In this document: in pieces, positions 1-9,456 of the stretch | How the letters are laid out: each line of letters begins with the position of its first letter | How positions within the stretch are numbered: position 1 is the stretch's first letter | Origin: an uncultured Cyclobacteriaceae bacterium | GTDB lineage: Bacteria; Bacteroidota; Bacteroidia; Cytophagales; Cyclobacteriaceae | Reading direction: 5' to 3' | Length of the DNA stretch: 64,000 nt | Assembly: GCA_943788235.1 (NCBI GenBank) | Contig: CALSPM010000003.1 | Coordinates: 297,501 to 361,500, forward strand | Program-made: the position numbers and the translations under genes | The notes under the pieces: model-generated | Told to the model about the DNA's origin: nothing | The model's database searches: none | Seen by the model: only the letters and a program-made list of their open reading frames with translations

Positions 1-352
<352 letters not shown>

Positions 353-463
353 TTAGGGCACATAACGATATATTCATTTTATTATCAATAAACCTTTTAC
401 ATACTGTCATGAAATTGATTGCAAGATCAGTTAAAGAAATTATAGGAGTCCAAACGGGGCTTC

Positions 464-498
464 TTAAGATTATATAGTGACTATTGCGATGGTGTCCA
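464..498 (+). repeat. Partial 5S rRNA-like duplicate in the 23S-5S spacer
   Basis: Bases 464-498 repeat bases 572-606 with 31 of 35 positions identical and no gaps. The second copy covers the leader and the first about 24 bases of the real 5S gene, including GCGATGGTGTCCA. After 498 the similarity stops: the conserved 5S core (CCATTCCGAACAGAGAAG at 615-632) is absent. The copy therefore cannot fold into a 5S rRNA. It is either a relic of a second 5S gene or a processing signal that includes the 5S 5' end. Confidence 0.75.
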
Positions 499-581
499 AG
501 CTGGGCGCTACTACTGATTCCACTCCTTCAAAAGTAAGTTGGGGTTGTCTAAGGGAAATCGCTGAGTGCATTTAAGATCAT

Positions 582-691
<110 letters not shown>

Positions 692-701
692 CTTTATCAA
701 G

Positions 702-728
702 GCCCTTAGGAAACTAAGGGCTTTTTTT
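702..728 (+). terminator. Rho-independent terminator of the rRNA operon
   Basis: GCCCTTAG (702-709), loop GAAA (710-713) and CTAAGGGC (714-721) form a perfect 8 bp stem with a stable tetraloop, followed by seven T (722-728). It lies directly after 5S and ends the rRNA transcript. Confidence 0.93.
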
Positions 729-787
729 ATGACCTATTCTATCAAATGAGTTGATCCTTTATTTATTCTAACATAAACTTGTGGTCA

Positions 788-2755
788 ATGACGTTTTTAT
801 ATCCATCTGTTCTTTGGGGGTTATTGCTCTTGCTTATCCCTGTCTTAATCCACTTATTTTCCTTTAGAAGAGTGGTCACTGTCGTTTTTCCGAGTATTTC
901 ATTTATGGAAGAGCTTAAAAATGAAACGGGTAACAGAACGAATTTGAAGCATTTACTAGTGCTAGGTTCAAGACTACTTTTTATGTTTTTTATAATCATG
1001 GCCTTTGCACAACCTATCATTACGGATCATTCGGTACCTGATGATGGAACTTTGATATACATTGATAATTCACGAAGTATGTCGGGAGAAGTAGTTGCTG
1101 GTCAGATCGGTTTAAATAAAGCTTTGGAGTTGAGTGATGACTTCATCAGTAGGGCCCCCATTGATGCTAAATTTCAAGTTTTGACCAATCACTCTCCAGT
1201 CGTTTTATCATGGCTCTCCAAAGATGGGGCCTTGGACAAGTTGTCCGATGTGCGTCTCTCAGACGATCTAAAGAGTTTTTCACAAATTATGCAGAAAGCT
1301 TCAGCGCTGTCTCAAAGGATGACTTTTTTTTATTTATCAGATTTCCAAAAATCGACAATAGGATCTATTGAAGCTCCAAAAGAGGTGGATTGGCAAATCA
1401 AATTGATAAAAATACCTGTAGATAATGTTTCTAATATATATGTTGACACCGCATATATAGAAGTGGCTCAGATTTATGATGCGCAAAAAAAAATAAGAGT
1501 ATTACTTAAAAACAGTGGCAATAAAGATAGGAAAGCCATACAACTCAAGCTGATCTCAGGGCAGCAATTGATTTCAACTTCATCGGTTGACATCAAGGCG
1601 AGATCAGAAGCTGTTGTGATATTATCTTTTGATGAGGGCTATATCAAAGAGGGACAGATGAAAATTGAGTTGGTTGATTATCCTGTTTATTTTGATAATA
1701 TTTTTCATATGTCGTTTCCCTCGGCAAAAGTCAATAAAATCATGCATATTCATTCTAATGAATATTTTACCAGCGCAATTGAAAAGGTATATAGCAATAA
1801 AACCTATTTTGAATATATCAGAGTTAAGGAAGACGCAATTGATTATGGAAAACTGCAAATGGCAGATTTTGTCATTTTAGATGGCTTTGAAAACATTCCT
1901 CAAAGTCTTGATGCGTATAAAGATTATAATGATTTTTTAATTATACCGCCCAAGGAAATAGAAAAGCCATCTTATCAAAGGTTTCTTTCTAGACCTATAC
2001 ATTTAGTTCAGGATTCAATACCCATTGGATTAAATATTAAAGATATAAATGATCCATTTTTTGTGGGGGTATTTAATACCAAAGAGGCGGATATAGGACT
2101 ACTCAAAGCTAAAAGAAATATAGAAGTTAAGGGTAGAATGAACATACTGTTGCAAAATGAATTTGAGAAAGTTTTTTTGGGAAGTGTCAAAAACAATGAT
2201 CATTATATTTATTTTTTTGCCTCACCTTTGACTCCGGAATTTACTAATGTAACACATCATGCCACTTTTTTACCTTTAATATACAAAATGTCGATGTCGG
2301 ATAATCGTTATATTCATCCCTTATATTATGATCTTTCTGAAGATTATGTAAGTATTGCTACCCGAGATTTTGATTCTTCTAAAAAATTAAGGGTTTTTAA
2401 CAGAGCGACTGAATGGATTCCAAATTATCAATATGCAGCGGGAAGATTACTGTTGGAACTACCTCCATTTGGGTTAAAAGCAGGACATTATGAGATCATA
2501 AATGGGGATCGTTTGATTAAAAGAATGGCCTTGAATGAATCAAGAGTTGAATCTGAGATGGAGGGGTATACCCATTCAGAATTAGTCGAAGTGGATACTA
2601 AGAGTCAGTATATAGATTTGATTAATGATGAAAAAATAGAAAATTTGACTATTAATGAAGGTTTTGGAGACTCCGCAGAGGACTTATTTAAAATTGCATT
2701 AATTTTGTCTTTATTCTTTGTTTTGTTAGAGGCTTTATTTATTCGAATTCTATAA
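788..2755 (+). CDS. BatA-domain membrane protein with vWA-like region
   Basis: A 655-residue inner-membrane protein. The first 75 residues have two hydrophobic segments (about 8-24 and 56-75) around IPVLIHLFSFRR, the pattern of the BatA N-terminal ('aerotolerance regulator') domain of Bacteroidota. Residues 91-98 (YIDNSRSM) carry the DxSxS part of a von Willebrand A metal site. A long extracytoplasmic region follows, and the last 24 residues form a final membrane helix. The frame opens at a TTG at 779, but ATG at 788 gives the MTFLYPSVLW start usual for the family. The next gene starts 1 base after the stop, so they are probably cotranscribed. Exact function is unknown. Confidence 0.85.
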   Translation: MTFLYPSVLWGLLLLLIPVLIHLFSFRRVVTVVFPSISFMEELKNETGNRTNLKHLLVLGSRLLFMFFIIMAFAQPIITDHSVPDDGTLIYIDNSRSMSGEVVAGQIGLNKALELSDDFISRAPIDAKFQVLTNHSPVVLSWLSKDGALDKLSDVRLSDDLKSFSQIMQKASALSQRMTFFYLSDFQKSTIGSIEAPKEVDWQIKLIKIPVDNVSNIYVDTAYIEVAQIYDAQKKIRVLLKNSGNKDRKAIQLKLISGQQLISTSSVDIKARSEAVVILSFDEGYIKEGQMKIELVDYPVYFDNIFHMSFPSAKVNKIMHIHSNEYFTSAIEKVYSNKTYFEYIRVKEDAIDYGKLQMADFVILDGFENIPQSLDAYKDYNDFLIIPPKEIEKPSYQRFLSRPIHLVQDSIPIGLNIKDINDPFFVGVFNTKEADIGLLKAKRNIEVKGRMNILLQNEFEKVFLGSVKNNDHYIYFFASPLTPEFTNVTHHATFLPLIYKMSMSDNRYIHPLYYDLSEDYVSIATRDFDSSKKLRVFNRATEWIPNYQYAAGRLLLELPPFGLKAGHYEIINGDRLIKRMALNESRVESEMEGYTHSELVEVDTKSQYIDLINDEKIENLTINEGFGDSAEDLFKIALILSLFFVLLEALFIRIL

Positions 2756-2756
2756 A

Positions 2757-4001
2757 ATGAATATAAGAAATGTAGTTGTAAAAAATACGCACTCGTCTCA
2801 TCACGGGCAAGAAGTAGACATTCGGATAGAAAAAGGCATTATTGAATCTATTGTTGAGAGTAAAATCAAGGCAGATGACCCAAAATTGATTTCTCCGGGC
2901 TTGATGGACTTATCAAGTCATTTTAATGATCCCGGGAGAGAATATAAAGAAGACTTAATTACGGGTTTAAAAACGGCTTGTGAAGGGGGGTTCACAGATG
3001 TTTGTATTCTACCCAATACGTTGCCGGCAGCTGACAATCGAAGTACGATCGAATACATGTTGACCAAAGCGAGTCGGCAGGTGACTTCAGTCCATCCATT
3101 AGGTGCTTTGAGTAAGGAATTGAAGGGAGATAGTTTGGCAGAGATTTTAGACTTGAGAGCATCGGGTGCTGTTGCCTTTACCGATGGTGTAGTCCCTATC
3201 ATGAATGCTGAACTATTACTAAAGGCTTTACAATATGTACAAAAATTTAAAGGCCTTGTTATCAGTAGGCCGCGAGATTTAAGTCTGTCAAGAGGGGGCC
3301 AAATGCATGAGGGGAATGTAAGTACGAGTTTAGGATTGGAGGGCCTGTCGAGCCTTTCGGAAAAGGTCATGATTGAGAGAGATCTTTCTGTTTTGGCCTA
3401 CACAGGCGGACGGCTTCACATCCATGGTATTTCCACCTTCGAATCGGTAGCCTTGATTGCCGAAGCGAAAAAAAGTGGATTGGCGGTGACTTGTGATGTG
3501 ATCCTCCATCAATTATGCTACTCGGATGATCATTTGTCTTCCTTTGATCCTTATTACAAGGTAGATCCACCTTTACGTACTGATAAGGATATTCAAGCCT
3601 TGAAGAACGGTCTGGTCAATGGTACCATAGATGCCCTTTCAATCGATCATATGCCGCAAGATGAAGAGAGCAAAATTTTGGAATTTGACTTAGCAGCATT
3701 TGGAATGGTCGGATTGCAAACTGCCTTTTCTTTACTACTTGGTTTGGCTTCAAAAGAACTAACCTTAGATATTTTGCTTGAAAAATTATCGAATGGCCCC
3801 AGAAAGGTCCTGAAGTTGCCTACGATAAAGGTTGAAGAAGGTGAATTTGCTAAATTAACGTTATTAGATGCCCACCTAAAATGGCAATTTAATGAGGAAT
3901 CAAACATTTCTAAGTCCAATAATTCACCTTTATTTGGTCAGCTACTTACGGGTAAATCCGTGGGAGTGATCAACGGTGAAAAATTATATTTTCCAAGCTA
4001 A
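2757..4001 (+). CDS. Dihydroorotase-like amidohydrolase, probably missing metal ligands
   Basis: A 414-residue member of the class I dihydroorotase family (pyrimidine synthesis, cyclisation of carbamoyl-aspartate). Recognisable are PNTLPAAD (86-93), HIHGIST (221-227), H251, VDPPLR (269-274) and IDHMP (296-300). Two motifs are altered: the usual DxHxH first metal motif reads DLSSHFNDPG (51-60), with Ser53 in place of the first His, and the usual HCED-type segment reads SRPRD (170-174), without His. Such proteins may be non-catalytic partners, like PyrX of aspartate transcarbamoylase, or may use a different metal set. The gene sits between a BatA-like gene and DUF4199 genes with 1 and 3 base gaps. 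No other pyr gene is in the window. Family is sure; catalytic activity is doubtful. Confidence 0.85.
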   Translation: MNIRNVVVKNTHSSHHGQEVDIRIEKGIIESIVESKIKADDPKLISPGLMDLSSHFNDPGREYKEDLITGLKTACEGGFTDVCILPNTLPAADNRSTIEYMLTKASRQVTSVHPLGALSKELKGDSLAEILDLRASGAVAFTDGVVPIMNAELLLKALQYVQKFKGLVISRPRDLSLSRGGQMHEGNVSTSLGLEGLSSLSEKVMIERDLSVLAYTGGRLHIHGISTFESVALIAEAKKSGLAVTCDVILHQLCYSDDHLSSFDPYYKVDPPLRTDKDIQALKNGLVNGTIDALSIDHMPQDEESKILEFDLAAFGMVGLQTAFSLLLGLASKELTLDILLEKLSNGPRKVLKLPTIKVEEGEFAKLTLLDAHLKWQFNEESNISKSNNSPLFGQLLTGKSVGVINGEKLYFPS

Positions 4002-4004
4002 GCT

Positions 4005-4508
4005 ATGAAAGAAGTAGGTTTACGATATGCCGGCGTTGCGGCATTACTCATGATAATTGTATTCTTAGTATCCTACTATATCGGAGTACATCCTTTCATA
4101 GAAATGAGCCATCTTTTTTTCGATTTATTCATTTATGGATTGGTGATCTATTTCGCACTGAATGAATTTAAAACGGTAAACAATGAAGGTATTTTACATT
4201 TTTGGCAAGGGATGAGTATTGGATTTTTTGTGAACATATTTTCTTTTGGAATATATATGGTGTTCTTATTTTCAATAATGAATTTTGATGAGAATATTTT
4301 GATCAGTTATCAACAGCAAGCTGTAGATTTTTTGGAAATAAAGTCAGCACAATATATTGAGGGTTTTGGGGAAGAACAATATCAAATTCAGTTGGAAACC
4401 ATTCAAGGAACGACTATTTTAGATATGGCATTGATGGGAGGAGTTAAAAAATTTATATCTGCCATGCTGATCACCCCAGTGCTTTCATTTTTGAAAAGAA
4501 AAACTTAA
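4005..4508 (+). CDS. DUF4199 membrane protein (first of two)
   Basis: A 167-residue integral membrane protein. Hydrophobic helices lie at about 10-27, 36-52, 67-90 and near the C-terminus (about 146-160), with a hydrophilic loop between the third and fourth. Layout and the FxxGxSIGFFVN-like third helix fit DUF4199, a family of unknown role common in Bacteroidota. It starts 3 bases after the dihydroorotase-like gene and lies 13 bases before a second DUF4199 gene, so it is part of the same transcript, which goes on into two glycosyltransferases. Confidence 0.75.
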   Translation: MKEVGLRYAGVAALLMIIVFLVSYYIGVHPFIEMSHLFFDLFIYGLVIYFALNEFKTVNNEGILHFWQGMSIGFFVNIFSFGIYMVFLFSIMNFDENILISYQQQAVDFLEIKSAQYIEGFGEEQYQIQLETIQGTTILDMALMGGVKKFISAMLITPVLSFLKRKT

Positions 4509-4521
4509 CTTATAAAATAAT

Positions 4522-5043
4522 ATGAAAGATCATGCTTTAAAATCTGGAGTTATACTTGGTGTCGTTGGGATACTGATTTCCTTAACGGCCTACATCATAG
4601 ATCCTTTATTGATGATAAAATGGTGGTTTAGTCTCTCTTCCTTAGTGCTCTTTATCGGCCTAGTTAGTTATTTTGGTATCCAATATCGAGAGATTTTGGG
4701 TGGTTTTGTGTCTTTCAAAATAGGATATATTTATTCTATCATCACCTTTGTATTGGCAGGAGTTATTGGGACAGCCTTTAATATTTTGTTGTTCCACGTT
4801 ATAGATCCTGATCTACCCCAATTAATTTCGGAAGCCATTATTGAGCAAACCGTAGAGATGATGGAGGGTTTTGGTGCCAATCAAGAGATCATCGATCAAG
4901 CGATTGAGGATGCAGACACACCGGCTACTTTTACGGTGATGGGACAAATTAAAAGTTTTGGAATGGTGTTAATTTTCTATACATTAATGTCCTTAATCTC
5001 AGGGGCGATTATCAAACGTAAAGTACCCGAATTCACAGAGTAA
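4522..5043 (+). CDS. DUF4199 membrane protein (second of two)
   Basis: A 173-residue membrane protein with four hydrophobic segments (about 7-27, 33-50, 67-92, 143-163) and an acidic loop rich in Glu and Asp between the last two. Size, topology and the loop-then-helix C-terminus match the preceding gene, so the pair looks like an old tandem duplication with low residual identity. It is 5 bases from the downstream glycosyltransferase. Function is unknown; a link to lipid-linked glycan synthesis is only suggested by position. Confidence 0.75.
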   Translation: MKDHALKSGVILGVVGILISLTAYIIDPLLMIKWWFSLSSLVLFIGLVSYFGIQYREILGGFVSFKIGYIYSIITFVLAGVIGTAFNILLFHVIDPDLPQLISEAIIEQTVEMMEGFGANQEIIDQAIEDADTPATFTVMGQIKSFGMVLIFYTLMSLISGAIIKRKVPEFTE

Positions 5044-5048
5044 CAATC

Positions 5049-6023
5049 GTGTCAGTCACTAAAAAAAATGTTTCTTTAATTATACCTGTATTAGATGAGC
5101 AAGAGTCTATAGGAGAGCTATATACTTGGATTAAAAAAGTACTTAAAACATCTAAGCTTAAAGGAGAATTGATTTTTATCGATGATGGAAGTACAGATGA
5201 TTCTTGGAAGGAGATATCAAAATTAGCCGCAGCTGATGATCATGTTCAGGGCTTGAGATTTACACGTAATTATGGAAAAAGTGCCGCCTTGCACGCGGGA
5301 TTTCAAATTTGTTCGGGAGATGTAGTTATTACTATGGATGCAGATCTACAAGATTCTCCAGACGAAATACCCAAATTGCATCGAATGATCATGGAAGAAG
5401 GTCATCATATGGTCTCAGGATGGAAAAAAGTTCGTCATGATCCTTTCGAAAAAAGGATACCTTCCAAATTTTTTAATTGGGTGACTCGGATTTTTTCAGG
5501 AATTAAATTACATGACTTTAATTGTGGATTGAAGGCCTATCAAAATCGGGTGGTCAAAGGCATTCATCTGTATGGTGAGCGACACAGATACATTCCCCTC
5601 TTGGTTAAATGGAGTGGATACAAAAAAATCACTGAAACCGTAGTCGTGCATCAAGCGCGAAAATATGGAGTGACTAAGTTTGGAATGAAGAGGTATATCA
5701 CAGGCTTTCTTGATTTATTGTCGGTTTCTTTTATCACGCGTTTTCGTAAAAATCCGATGCACTTTTTTGGCCTATTGGGGACTCTTAGCTTTATGGGTGG
5801 ATTCGGGATTACTGTATTTTTAGTGGTGGATAAAATACTGAATCAGCATTATGATTTACCAGTACGAGACGTAGTGGATCAACCTGTTTTTTTTCTAGCC
5901 CTTGTGGCGTTGATCATTGGGGTACAATTATTTTTGGCAGGATTTTTGGCAGAAATGATCATACAGGCAAGTACTAATAAATACGACTATCAAATAGAAG
6001 AAGAAATTAAATCGAATGCCTAA
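5049..6023 (+). CDS. Family 2 glycosyltransferase, GtrB/DPM-like, membrane anchored
   Basis: A 324-residue polyprenyl-phosphate sugar transferase. The GT-A domain has FIDDGSTDDSW (Asp45, Asp46) and the metal-binding MDADLQD (Asp97, Asp99). Two C-terminal membrane helices (about 237-262 and 281-305) are those of the GtrB/ArnC/DPM group, which load a sugar on undecaprenyl or dolichyl phosphate at the inner membrane. The start is GTG at 5049, 5 bases after the previous stop; no ATG fits. It overlaps the next glycosyltransferase by 8 bases. The sugar is not predictable. Confidence 0.9.
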   Translation: MSVTKKNVSLIIPVLDEQESIGELYTWIKKVLKTSKLKGELIFIDDGSTDDSWKEISKLAAADDHVQGLRFTRNYGKSAALHAGFQICSGDVVITMDADLQDSPDEIPKLHRMIMEEGHHMVSGWKKVRHDPFEKRIPSKFFNWVTRIFSGIKLHDFNCGLKAYQNRVVKGIHLYGERHRYIPLLVKWSGYKKITETVVVHQARKYGVTKFGMKRYITGFLDLLSVSFITRFRKNPMHFFGLLGTLSFMGGFGITVFLVVDKILNQHYDLPVRDVVDQPVFFLALVALIIGVQLFLAGFLAEMIIQASTNKYDYQIEEEIKSNA

Positions 6024-7011
6024 GTACTCCATAATCATTCCGGTATTCAATCGACCGGATGAGATAGACGAGCTATTGGCCTCCTTGACGAAACAATCCT
6101 TTCATGACTTTGAGGTTATTCTGGTAGAAGATGGCTCATCCAAGACATGTCAAGCCATTGTGGGGCATTATGCAAATCAGCTCAATATCAGGTACTTTTT
6201 TAAAGAAAATGAAGGCCAGGGTTATGCGAGAAATTATGGCTATCAAAGAGCAGAGGGGGAGGTTTTCTTAGTATTTGATTCTGATTGCCTCATTCCTCCC
6301 AATTACTTTCAAGAGGTAAACGACTATTTAGGCTTGCATCAAGTAGATGCTTTCGGAGGTCCAGATACTGCTCTTGATTCATTTACTCCCATACAAAAAG
6401 CCATCAGCCATACCATGACTTCTTTTTTCACCACTGGAGGCATCAGAGGACGAAAAAAGCAAATAGGGACATACCATCCAAGAAGTTTCAATATGGGGAT
6501 TACCCAAAAGGTATTTCAAAAAACAGGGGGTTATCGTATTCCATTTATGGGTGAAGATCTTGAATTCAGTATCAGGATCATTACCGCAGGCTTTAAGACA
6601 GCATTGATTCCCAATGCTTTTGTGTATCACAAAAGACGGACCAATTTGATCCAATTCTATAAACAAATTAATTATTTTGGAAGAGCGAGAATCAATCTCA
6701 CGCGATTTCATTCGGGTCATTTAAAAATAGTGCACTTGGTTCCATTGATTTTTGTACTGGGATTCTTAAGTGCCTTGATCTTGAGCTTTGTAGATCAAAA
6801 TCTAGGTTTTTTGGGGATCGGATGTTATTTGATTTATTTATTACTGATCTTTCTAGAGGCCTTATTGAAGTCAAAAAGCTTGAAAGTAGCCCTTTATGCT
6901 CCGTTGACAACATTGGTTCAAATGTTGGGCTACGCAATAGGGTTGATTCACGAGGGGATTCAGAAATTTAGGGGAATTGATCCTAACAAGAAGTACATTG
7001 ATCTTTATTGA
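6016..7011 (+). CDS. Family 2 glycosyltransferase with C-terminal membrane helices
   Basis: A 331-residue glycosyltransferase. The GT-A core shows LVEDGSS (Asp39), the DxD motif FDSDC (Asp88, Asp90) and the acceptor-site motif MGEDLEF (Glu180, Asp181). Hydrophobic segments at about 242-262, 268-288 and 293-310 suggest a membrane tail, as in processive or polyprenyl-dependent enzymes. The overlap with the preceding GtrB-like gene implies translational coupling and a shared pathway, probably a surface polysaccharide or glycolipid. Its last 7 bases overlap the 3' end of the convergent methyltransferase gene. Confidence 0.88.
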   Translation: MPKYSIIIPVFNRPDEIDELLASLTKQSFHDFEVILVEDGSSKTCQAIVGHYANQLNIRYFFKENEGQGYARNYGYQRAEGEVFLVFDSDCLIPPNYFQEVNDYLGLHQVDAFGGPDTALDSFTPIQKAISHTMTSFFTTGGIRGRKKQIGTYHPRSFNMGITQKVFQKTGGYRIPFMGEDLEFSIRIITAGFKTALIPNAFVYHKRRTNLIQFYKQINYFGRARINLTRFHSGHLKIVHLVPLIFVLGFLSALILSFVDQNLGFLGIGCYLIYLLLIFLEALLKSKSLKVALYAPLTTLVQMLGYAIGLIHEGIQKFRGIDPNKKYIDLY

Positions 7012-7778
7012 TTGGGTTTAATGGCACGATGTATGATTTCACCTTCAGGGAGCGCATACTTTTTGACAAGGCTAGGCTCAAGTTCACCGATGAAATTCTC
7101 TTCCATCACCTTGAAACCAGTACTGCGGATACGATCGGCATAATCTTTACCATACATCCGGACATGGTCATCTTGCCCAAATAGTTTAGCTCTTTTTTTA
7201 GGATCGTCAAGGGTAGGATCTTCAATAGTTTTTGTAATAAGGGGCTTAAATATTGGGATTTGAAGAATGGCCCAACCCCCAGGTTTTAATACCCGGAGCA
7301 TTTCACTCATAGCTTTTTTATCATCCTGAACATGTTCCAACACATGATTACAAAAGATGATGTCAAACGTATTTTTTGGAAATGGAATATCATGGATATC
7401 CATTTTTATTTTAGCCAAAGGAGACTCTATATCCGCGGTCAAATACTCGAGTTTAGGTAGTAACTCAAACCTTTTTATATAGCAAAGTTCGGGGGCAACA
7501 TGAAGCATTTTTGCTGGTGAAGTAAAGAAGTCAGTTTTATCTTTGAGAAAAAGCCACAAAAGGCGATGTCGCTCCAAGGACAAACAATTAGGGCAAAGGG
7601 CATTAGGCCGACCGATGCGTCCATAAGGAAGAAACTTCCGAAAGGAATGTAAGCAGACGGGGCACGCAACCTGGTTGCCCATATAAAAAACAGCAAGGAT
7701 TTTTAGCACATAATGGCTAATCAATTGAAGTTGTTTTCTTGGAATTGTTTTTAAAAAGAAACTGATTATATATTTCAC
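7005..7778 (-). CDS. SAM-dependent methyltransferase with N-terminal Cys4 motif
   Basis: A 257-residue class I methyltransferase. The catalytic part has the usual late motifs FDIIFCNHVLEHV and LRVLKPGG (Methyltransf_11 type). In front of it Cys39, Cys42, Cys62 and Cys65 form two CPxC knuckles (CPVC and CPNC), likely a zinc ribbon, and residues 1-30 are basic and hydrophobic. Substrate is unknown; proximity to glycosyltransferases suggests a sugar or lipid, but it lies on the other strand. It ends inside the 3' end of the glycosyltransferase gene. Confidence 0.85.
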   Translation of the reverse strand: MKYIISFFLKTIPRKQLQLISHYVLKILAVFYMGNQVACPVCLHSFRKFLPYGRIGRPNALCPNCLSLERHRLLWLFLKDKTDFFTSPAKMLHVAPELCYIKRFELLPKLEYLTADIESPLAKIKMDIHDIPFPKNTFDIIFCNHVLEHVQDDKKAMSEMLRVLKPGGWAILQIPIFKPLITKTIEDPTLDDPKKRAKLFGQDDHVRMYGKDYADRIRSTGFKVMEENFIGELEPSLVKKYALPEGEIIHRAIKPNQ

Positions 7779-7835
7779 AAGAGTTAAATTAGAGGCAAAG
7801 ATATTTAAGAATGGGCTATCTTCTAGTTCGAATTG

Positions 7836-8255
7836 ATGAAAATGGATTTACTAAAATATTTTTGTGCTTGGATGTTAATTTTAATGGGTCTAACGTCCAT
7901 CGGACAAGATCAAGGAAGTGCTGCTTTTAGTCCAGAGGAAAGTATAGGAATGACCCCTAAAATGATCAAAAAAAAGGTTGCGAAAACTCAAAAAAATATT
8001 GAGATTATATACAAAACAAAATCAGGAAAAGTACTTTATGGAAATCCATGTCTGAGAGAATTTACAAGGGATATGGGATTCGAATATGCCTTGCAATCCA
8101 CTAAAATGTCCATCAGGTTTGGGGCATGGAACATGCGTGGGAATAATCTAATCGTATATACCAAATTGTTCTTAAAAAAATCTCCCTTTTGGAAATTGAT
8201 TCTCAATAATAAGGTCAAGGACTGTAGAAGAAAAATGGGTGATTTTGTCGGTTGA
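7836..8255 (+). CDS. Small secreted protein of unknown function
   Basis: A 139-residue protein. ATG at 7836 is preferred over the TTG one codon earlier. Residues 1-23 look like a Sec signal peptide (basic start, hydrophobic core, ending near GLTSIGQDQG), so the mature form is periplasmic or exported. The mature part is basic, with many Lys and Arg near the C-terminus and two Cys (in NPCLREF and KDCRRK) that could pair. I do not recognise the family. The stop codon directly abuts the 3' end of the convergent J-domain gene. Confidence 0.65.
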   Translation: MKMDLLKYFCAWMLILMGLTSIGQDQGSAAFSPEESIGMTPKMIKKKVAKTQKNIEIIYKTKSGKVLYGNPCLREFTRDMGFEYALQSTKMSIRFGAWNMRGNNLIVYTKLFLKKSPFWKLILNNKVKDCRRKMGDFVG

Positions 8256-9437
8256 TTAATGGCAAAAAATATTTTCGGATTGTATCCCCTTTTCTAATGC
8301 CATCAAGTATTGTTCACAAGCCAAAATAGATGCACCTAGCAACAGATGGGCTTTGGCATTGATCAGGTGGGCCTCTCCTTTTTCTGGCCATACCCTCAGA
8401 TTCCATTTGGTTGCTTTTAAGGCTTGAATAGGATTATTAGTATTCAGATAAGCCTGAGCAAGTCCATGATAAAGGCGATAATGACTTTCAGGTAAATCTT
8501 CACTTTTCAATAAGATGGCATAGGCTTTACCATAAAAATCTTCATAATATTTTTGAGCATATTTATTGGCTGTTTCATAATAAATTATGGCCGTTTTGGT
8601 ATCTTTCATGAGGTCCGCATGAATTTCGGCTAGCGCTACATAGGTATATACCGTTCGGTGGCCAAGGAGTAATATTTTTTCAAGCGATCGGATGGCTGCT
8701 GCACCCTGTAACATTGCACGATAGGATTGCGACTGCCAATTGAGTAATTTAATTTCATTGAAAGGGGTATATTTTTCTAGTAAATTAAAAATGGTTAAGG
8801 CTTTTTCATGGAAGCCGTCCTGATGATATTGGGTAACTTGGGCCACCAGTTCCGCATAGATATTATGTTCAAATTGTTCCATATCTTTTTCATAGGGGAG
8901 GAGATATCCGTTTAGTTCACTTAATTTTGATAACGCGGCATCCCATTGGCCATCGGTATGAAATACAGTGGCTTGGTAGAATATAGATTGTCTTGATTCT
9001 AGTTTTTCAAAGAATACTTTTTCGTTATAGGCGTCTCGTGCACCGACGAAACTTATCACCAATAGAGCAATTATGAATACAAAACCAAAAGCATATAATG
9101 TTGATTTTCTATTTGCTTCCCAATCAATTACTGTTTTTACATAAGGTCGAAAAGGTCTTGTTCTGGATTGATATTTATAGGGGTTGGGTTCTTTTTTTTG
9201 AGCAGTAGATTGATATGAAACTGTTCGGGGGGTAATACTAAAGTCATAATTTGCACGAGATTGAGGCTGGCCTAAAACTTGATATGCCGTATTAATTCTT
9301 TTAAAGATCTCCTCTTTATCCGGATTACCATTATTTTTATCGGGGTGATGCAGGAGGGCCTTTTTTTTAAAGGCGGTTTTAATTTCTTGGCTACTTGCCG
9401 TTTTTGAGACACCTAAAAGATCATAGAGTGTGATCAT
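8256..9437 (-). CDS. J-domain protein with membrane helix and TPR region
   Basis: A 393-residue protein. Residues 1-66 are a DnaJ J-domain with the HPD motif (31-33) needed to stimulate the Hsp70 ATPase. A Lys/Arg-rich linker leads to a membrane helix at about 113-132, and the rest is helical repeat sequence of TPR type (for example LNTNNPIQALKATKWNLRVW near the end). The G/F-rich linker and zinc domain of true DnaJ are missing, so it is a membrane-tethered co-chaperone that recruits DnaK to a specific client. crcB lies 19 bases upstream on the same strand. Confidence 0.88.
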   Translation of the reverse strand: MITLYDLLGVSKTASSQEIKTAFKKKALLHHPDKNNGNPDKEEIFKRINTAYQVLGQPQSRANYDFSITPRTVSYQSTAQKKEPNPYKYQSRTRPFRPYVKTVIDWEANRKSTLYAFGFVFIIALLVISFVGARDAYNEKVFFEKLESRQSIFYQATVFHTDGQWDAALSKLSELNGYLLPYEKDMEQFEHNIYAELVAQVTQYHQDGFHEKALTIFNLLEKYTPFNEIKLLNWQSQSYRAMLQGAAAIRSLEKILLLGHRTVYTYVALAEIHADLMKDTKTAIIYYETANKYAQKYYEDFYGKAYAILLKSEDLPESHYRLYHGLAQAYLNTNNPIQALKATKWNLRVWPEKGEAHLINAKAHLLLGASILACEQYLMALEKGIQSENIFCH

Positions 9438-9456
9438 TTGTAGTAGTATCTCATGA

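Noticed and set aside
763..1020. Minus-strand 85-codon frame over the BatA-like gene start
   Set aside because: It lies wholly against the BatA-domain coding region and the rRNA terminator spacer, and has no family features; a shadow frame.
4005..7011. DUF4199 and glycosyltransferase run as a new polysaccharide gene cluster
   Set aside because: No polymerase, flippase or nucleotide-sugar synthesis gene is present, so a full pathway cannot be claimed.
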